A stretch of DNA of 64,000 nucleotides from Manduca sexta (taxonomy: Eukaryota; Arthropoda; Insecta; Lepidoptera; Sphingidae), in assembly GCF_014839805.1 (NCBI RefSeq), contig NC_051121.1, forward strand, positions 7,671,116 to 7,735,115, read 5' to 3'. Below are positions 62,357 to 64,000 of the stretch, piece by piece; within the stretch, counting starts at the first letter, position 1; the number at the start of each line of letters is the position of its first letter. The translations under genes and the position numbers were made by a program. Under the pieces are notes generated by a model. The model did no database searches. It had not been told where the DNA came from and saw nothing but the letters and a program-made list of their open reading frames with translations.

Positions 62357-62538
62357 GCGGTGACGGATAAATCGACAGGAGAATGTGTCCTCAACTGTGG
62401 GGAGCCGGTGATGCCAGACAGTCTGGAGCCAGAGATCCCAGAGGATCGGAGATATTGGCTCCTAACTGTCATTCAGGGCTCCGCTCCGGACAGTCTGCAG
62501 TTACGACTTGCTCGGTTATATCAAAAAGCATTTTTAAG
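62357..62538 (+). CDS. exon 3: start of a SEA-like ectodomain region
   Basis: Acceptor TTTTATGATACAG, 182 bases, donor AAG|GTATAT; enters in phase 0 and leaves in phase 2. Reads AVTDKSTGECVLNCGEP, then RRYWLLTVIQGSAPDSLQLR and LARLYQKAF. The pattern of a hydrophobic beta strand followed by an amphipathic helix with basic residues resembles the beginning of SEA-type domains and of the membrane-proximal region of KIAA1549-like proteins, from memory. Two cysteines (CVLNC) may form a disulphide. Confidence 0.8.
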
Positions 62539-62661
62539 GTATATTTATTACTACCAAAATCTGTATCTGTTTCGTAATTTTTAATATTACATTTTGGGAG
62601 TTTCTAAATTTTTCTGAAGAGGAAATTTTAAGACTGTAATACCCGTTTATCAAATTTTCAG

Positions 62662-63214
62662 ACAACAAGAACGACACTTGGGCATAATAAAATCTTTAGA
62701 TGCACCAACAGCGCGAAAGAAACATGATGTACATTCATTTATAGTAAACAAAGACAATATCAACCCAGCAACTCACAGTATAAGTTCACAACACAAATAC
62801 CTTGAATCCTCCAAGGAAATACCATGGGAACCTGTTAAACCTACTACTACATCTTCATCAAAAATCGATGTAGCTTCTATTACCGTGTTTAATATATCTA
62901 ATACGGAATTATTCGAAGCTTCGGAAATGTACCGCATCGATAACGTAGATCCGATTTCAATGAGTTTAAAAATAAAAGCGACAAAACTAAACGAAGTGCA
63001 TACGTGGATATTAGCTACCCCAACTCTTGTTTTGAGAAAAAGAGAAATTGGAGATACAGAAGAGAATAATAAAGAGGAACTTGAAGAAGTAAAGGGAGAT
63101 TTAATAGACATCCCTTTAGAGACCGAAGGCAATGAAACAATGTTGTTCAAAAGAGAAATAATAAGACCTGATCAACAGCCGCCCGTGCAGGTGCACATAC
63201 AAAATATAACAGAG
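62662..63214 (+). CDS. exon 4: large ectodomain exon
   Basis: Acceptor AAATTTTCAG, 553 bases, donor GAG|GTAACT; enters in phase 2 (joined codon Arg) and leaves in phase 0. It continues the helix with QQERHLGIIKS. The middle is low in complexity and rich in Thr, Ser, Glu and Lys, with sequons NIS, NET and NIT for N-glycosylation, a dibasic cluster LRKRE, and an acidic EENNKEELEEVKGD. It ends VQVHIQNITE, a likely beta strand. The frame stays open into the intron to 63247. If the donor at 63214 is used, the following exon restores a conserved-looking strand. Confidence 0.85.
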
Positions 63215-63370
63215 GTAACTAACAATCTTATGAATCCATTTGTTTGAGAGCTGTATTTCAAAAACGAACAAACTTCCGCCTTTAGTAACCATCGTTTTTA
63301 AACTTGTGAAGATTCTGAAAATGGATATTATATTGCGGTACAGAACACATAAAAAAATGGTTTGTTTCAG

Positions 63371-63521
63371 TCCCCAGAAACAGGTTCGGTACAAATAGTG
63401 TACGTGGTGTTAGTGGGTGGCAGAGCGGTGCCAGCGGCGGTGGCTGCGAGGGACATGAGGCTCGTGAGGGACGCTGAGGTCGCCAAGGAACTGGGCGCTG
63501 TAGTCACTACTAAGGCAGAGC
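63371..63521 (+). CDS. exon 5: membrane-proximal SEA-like segment
   Basis: Acceptor GTTTGTTTCAG, 151 bases, donor GC|GTGAGT; enters in phase 0 and leaves in phase 1. Reads SPETGSVQIVYVVLVGGR, AVPAAVAARDMRLVRD and AEVAKELGAVVTTKAE. A hydrophobic strand, two short helices with DAEVAKELG and the TKAEPYLK motif completed by the next exon are the most family-like part. I recall a similar arrangement before the transmembrane helix of KIAA1549-type (DUF3827) proteins, but could not check. Strong GC3 bias supports coding. Confidence 0.85.
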
Positions 63522-63907
63522 GTGAGTAACATTATTTATAAAGCAAATTTATAATAATGTGCGACTTAAAAATAGGTATCGAGACGTAAAAAATCTTACT
63601 TGTAAAGTTAATCAATACTTTTGGAAGTACACAGCTAGCAGTAAAAACCATCTTCTTAGCCTGATGATAGTGTATATAGGCTGAGGATCGGAAAATCCTA
63701 GGTTCCAATCTCAGGTATGCCAAATACTGAGGTTATTCCAACACGATTTGCACGAGACTAAATTCACTAGATTGATGTCAGGCATGCACCCCTGCCATCT
63801 GTAATAACCAAACCATGCTGCCAAAAGATCGTTGTGCTGATCCAACATTAGAGTGCTTTAGGGGCAAGTGGACGACGTAATAAACAATTACTACTGTGGT
63901 TAGCAGC
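63522..63907 (+). other. intron 5 of the plus-strand gene
   Basis: 386 bases, GTGAGT to TTAGCAG. Internal open frames on the minus strand are chance. Confidence 0.6.
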
Positions 63908-64000
63908 GTACCTGAAGGCGGCGGAGGGGTTGGAGGGCGAGGCGGGTGCGGGAGGGGTGCACGGCACAGAACTCTGGGCGCTGGCTGTGGGAGCTACTGT
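63908..64000 (+). CDS. exon 6 (partial): linker and start of a transmembrane helix
   Basis: Acceptor TGTGGTTAGCAG, then 93 bases to the end of the window. Its first two bases complete a Pro codon, giving AEPYLK across the junction. A Gly/Glu/Ala linker follows (GLEGEAGAGGVHG), then TELWALAVGATV, which looks like the outer end of a transmembrane helix. The gene continues past the window, where a cytoplasmic tail is expected. Confidence 0.8.

Noticed and set aside
62678..63247. Reading exon 4 as a complete 189-codon single-exon gene
   Set aside because: It has no ATG at its start, begins right after a 3' splice site, and a good donor at 63214 links it in phase to exon 5.
1..64000. CRISPR arrays, bacterial operons, rRNA genes or viral genes
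   Set aside because: No regularly spaced repeats, no ribosome-binding-site-led gene clusters, no rRNA-like segments and no polymerase or capsid-like frames were seen.

Overview
The window looks like nuclear DNA from a moth or butterfly. It is AT-rich, long stretches have no coding potential, coding sequence is split into short exons with GT-AG borders, and the dispersed repeats are typical of Lepidoptera: a Metulj-like tRNA-derived SINE ending in (ATT)n, a second tRNA-derived SINE, Helitron-like fragments ending in CTAGT, a widespread 3'-end repeat ending CAAAGCAATAAA, and a maT-type mariner. No bacterial operons, rRNA, functional tRNA genes or CRISPR arrays were seen. All gene models were read by eye from splice signals and reading phase, so they are predictions.

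Layout. From 1 to about 53 kb the only protein-coding signal I can support outside transposons is a minus-strand gene with large introns. Its exons are proposed at 52898-52938 (start), 44746-44795, 41936-41997, 40531-40719 (63 codons, the best supported) and, tentatively, a GC-rich terminal exon at 9292-9459. Reading phases match across every proposed junction. The product has a basic KKRR nuclear-localisation-like motif and low-complexity Gln/Pro/Ser sequence, but I do not recognise the protein. Its introns hold most of the repeats: SINE copies (one pair forming a large inverted repeat at 30.85-31.52 kb), Helitron-like fragments, an unclassified repeat family, and a nearly intact mariner at 21.77-23.10 kb with a DD37D triad and one frameshift.

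At 53.2-55.6 kb lies a predicted divergent promoter region. A 1.3 kb non-autonomous DNA transposon sits in it, with TA-AGGTCAG ends and repeated copies of GGGGCAAGTGCGCC. To the right a plus-strand gene starts at about 55.56 kb (TATA box, initiator and an RFX-type X-box palindrome). It has a signal-peptide exon at 55877-55964, a 6 kb first intron and five further exons at 61987-64000, and it leaves the window just as a transmembrane helix seems to begin. The six exons join in phase into at least 419 residues: signal peptide, Pro/Thr-rich stalk with a possible glycosaminoglycan site, and a SEA-like membrane-proximal region that tentatively recalls KIAA1549/DUF3827 proteins. Its first intron holds a second SINE copy, a LINE-like 3' end, a CpG-rich patch with an NRF1-type site, and a second transposon (60060-61073) whose ends resemble those of the first.
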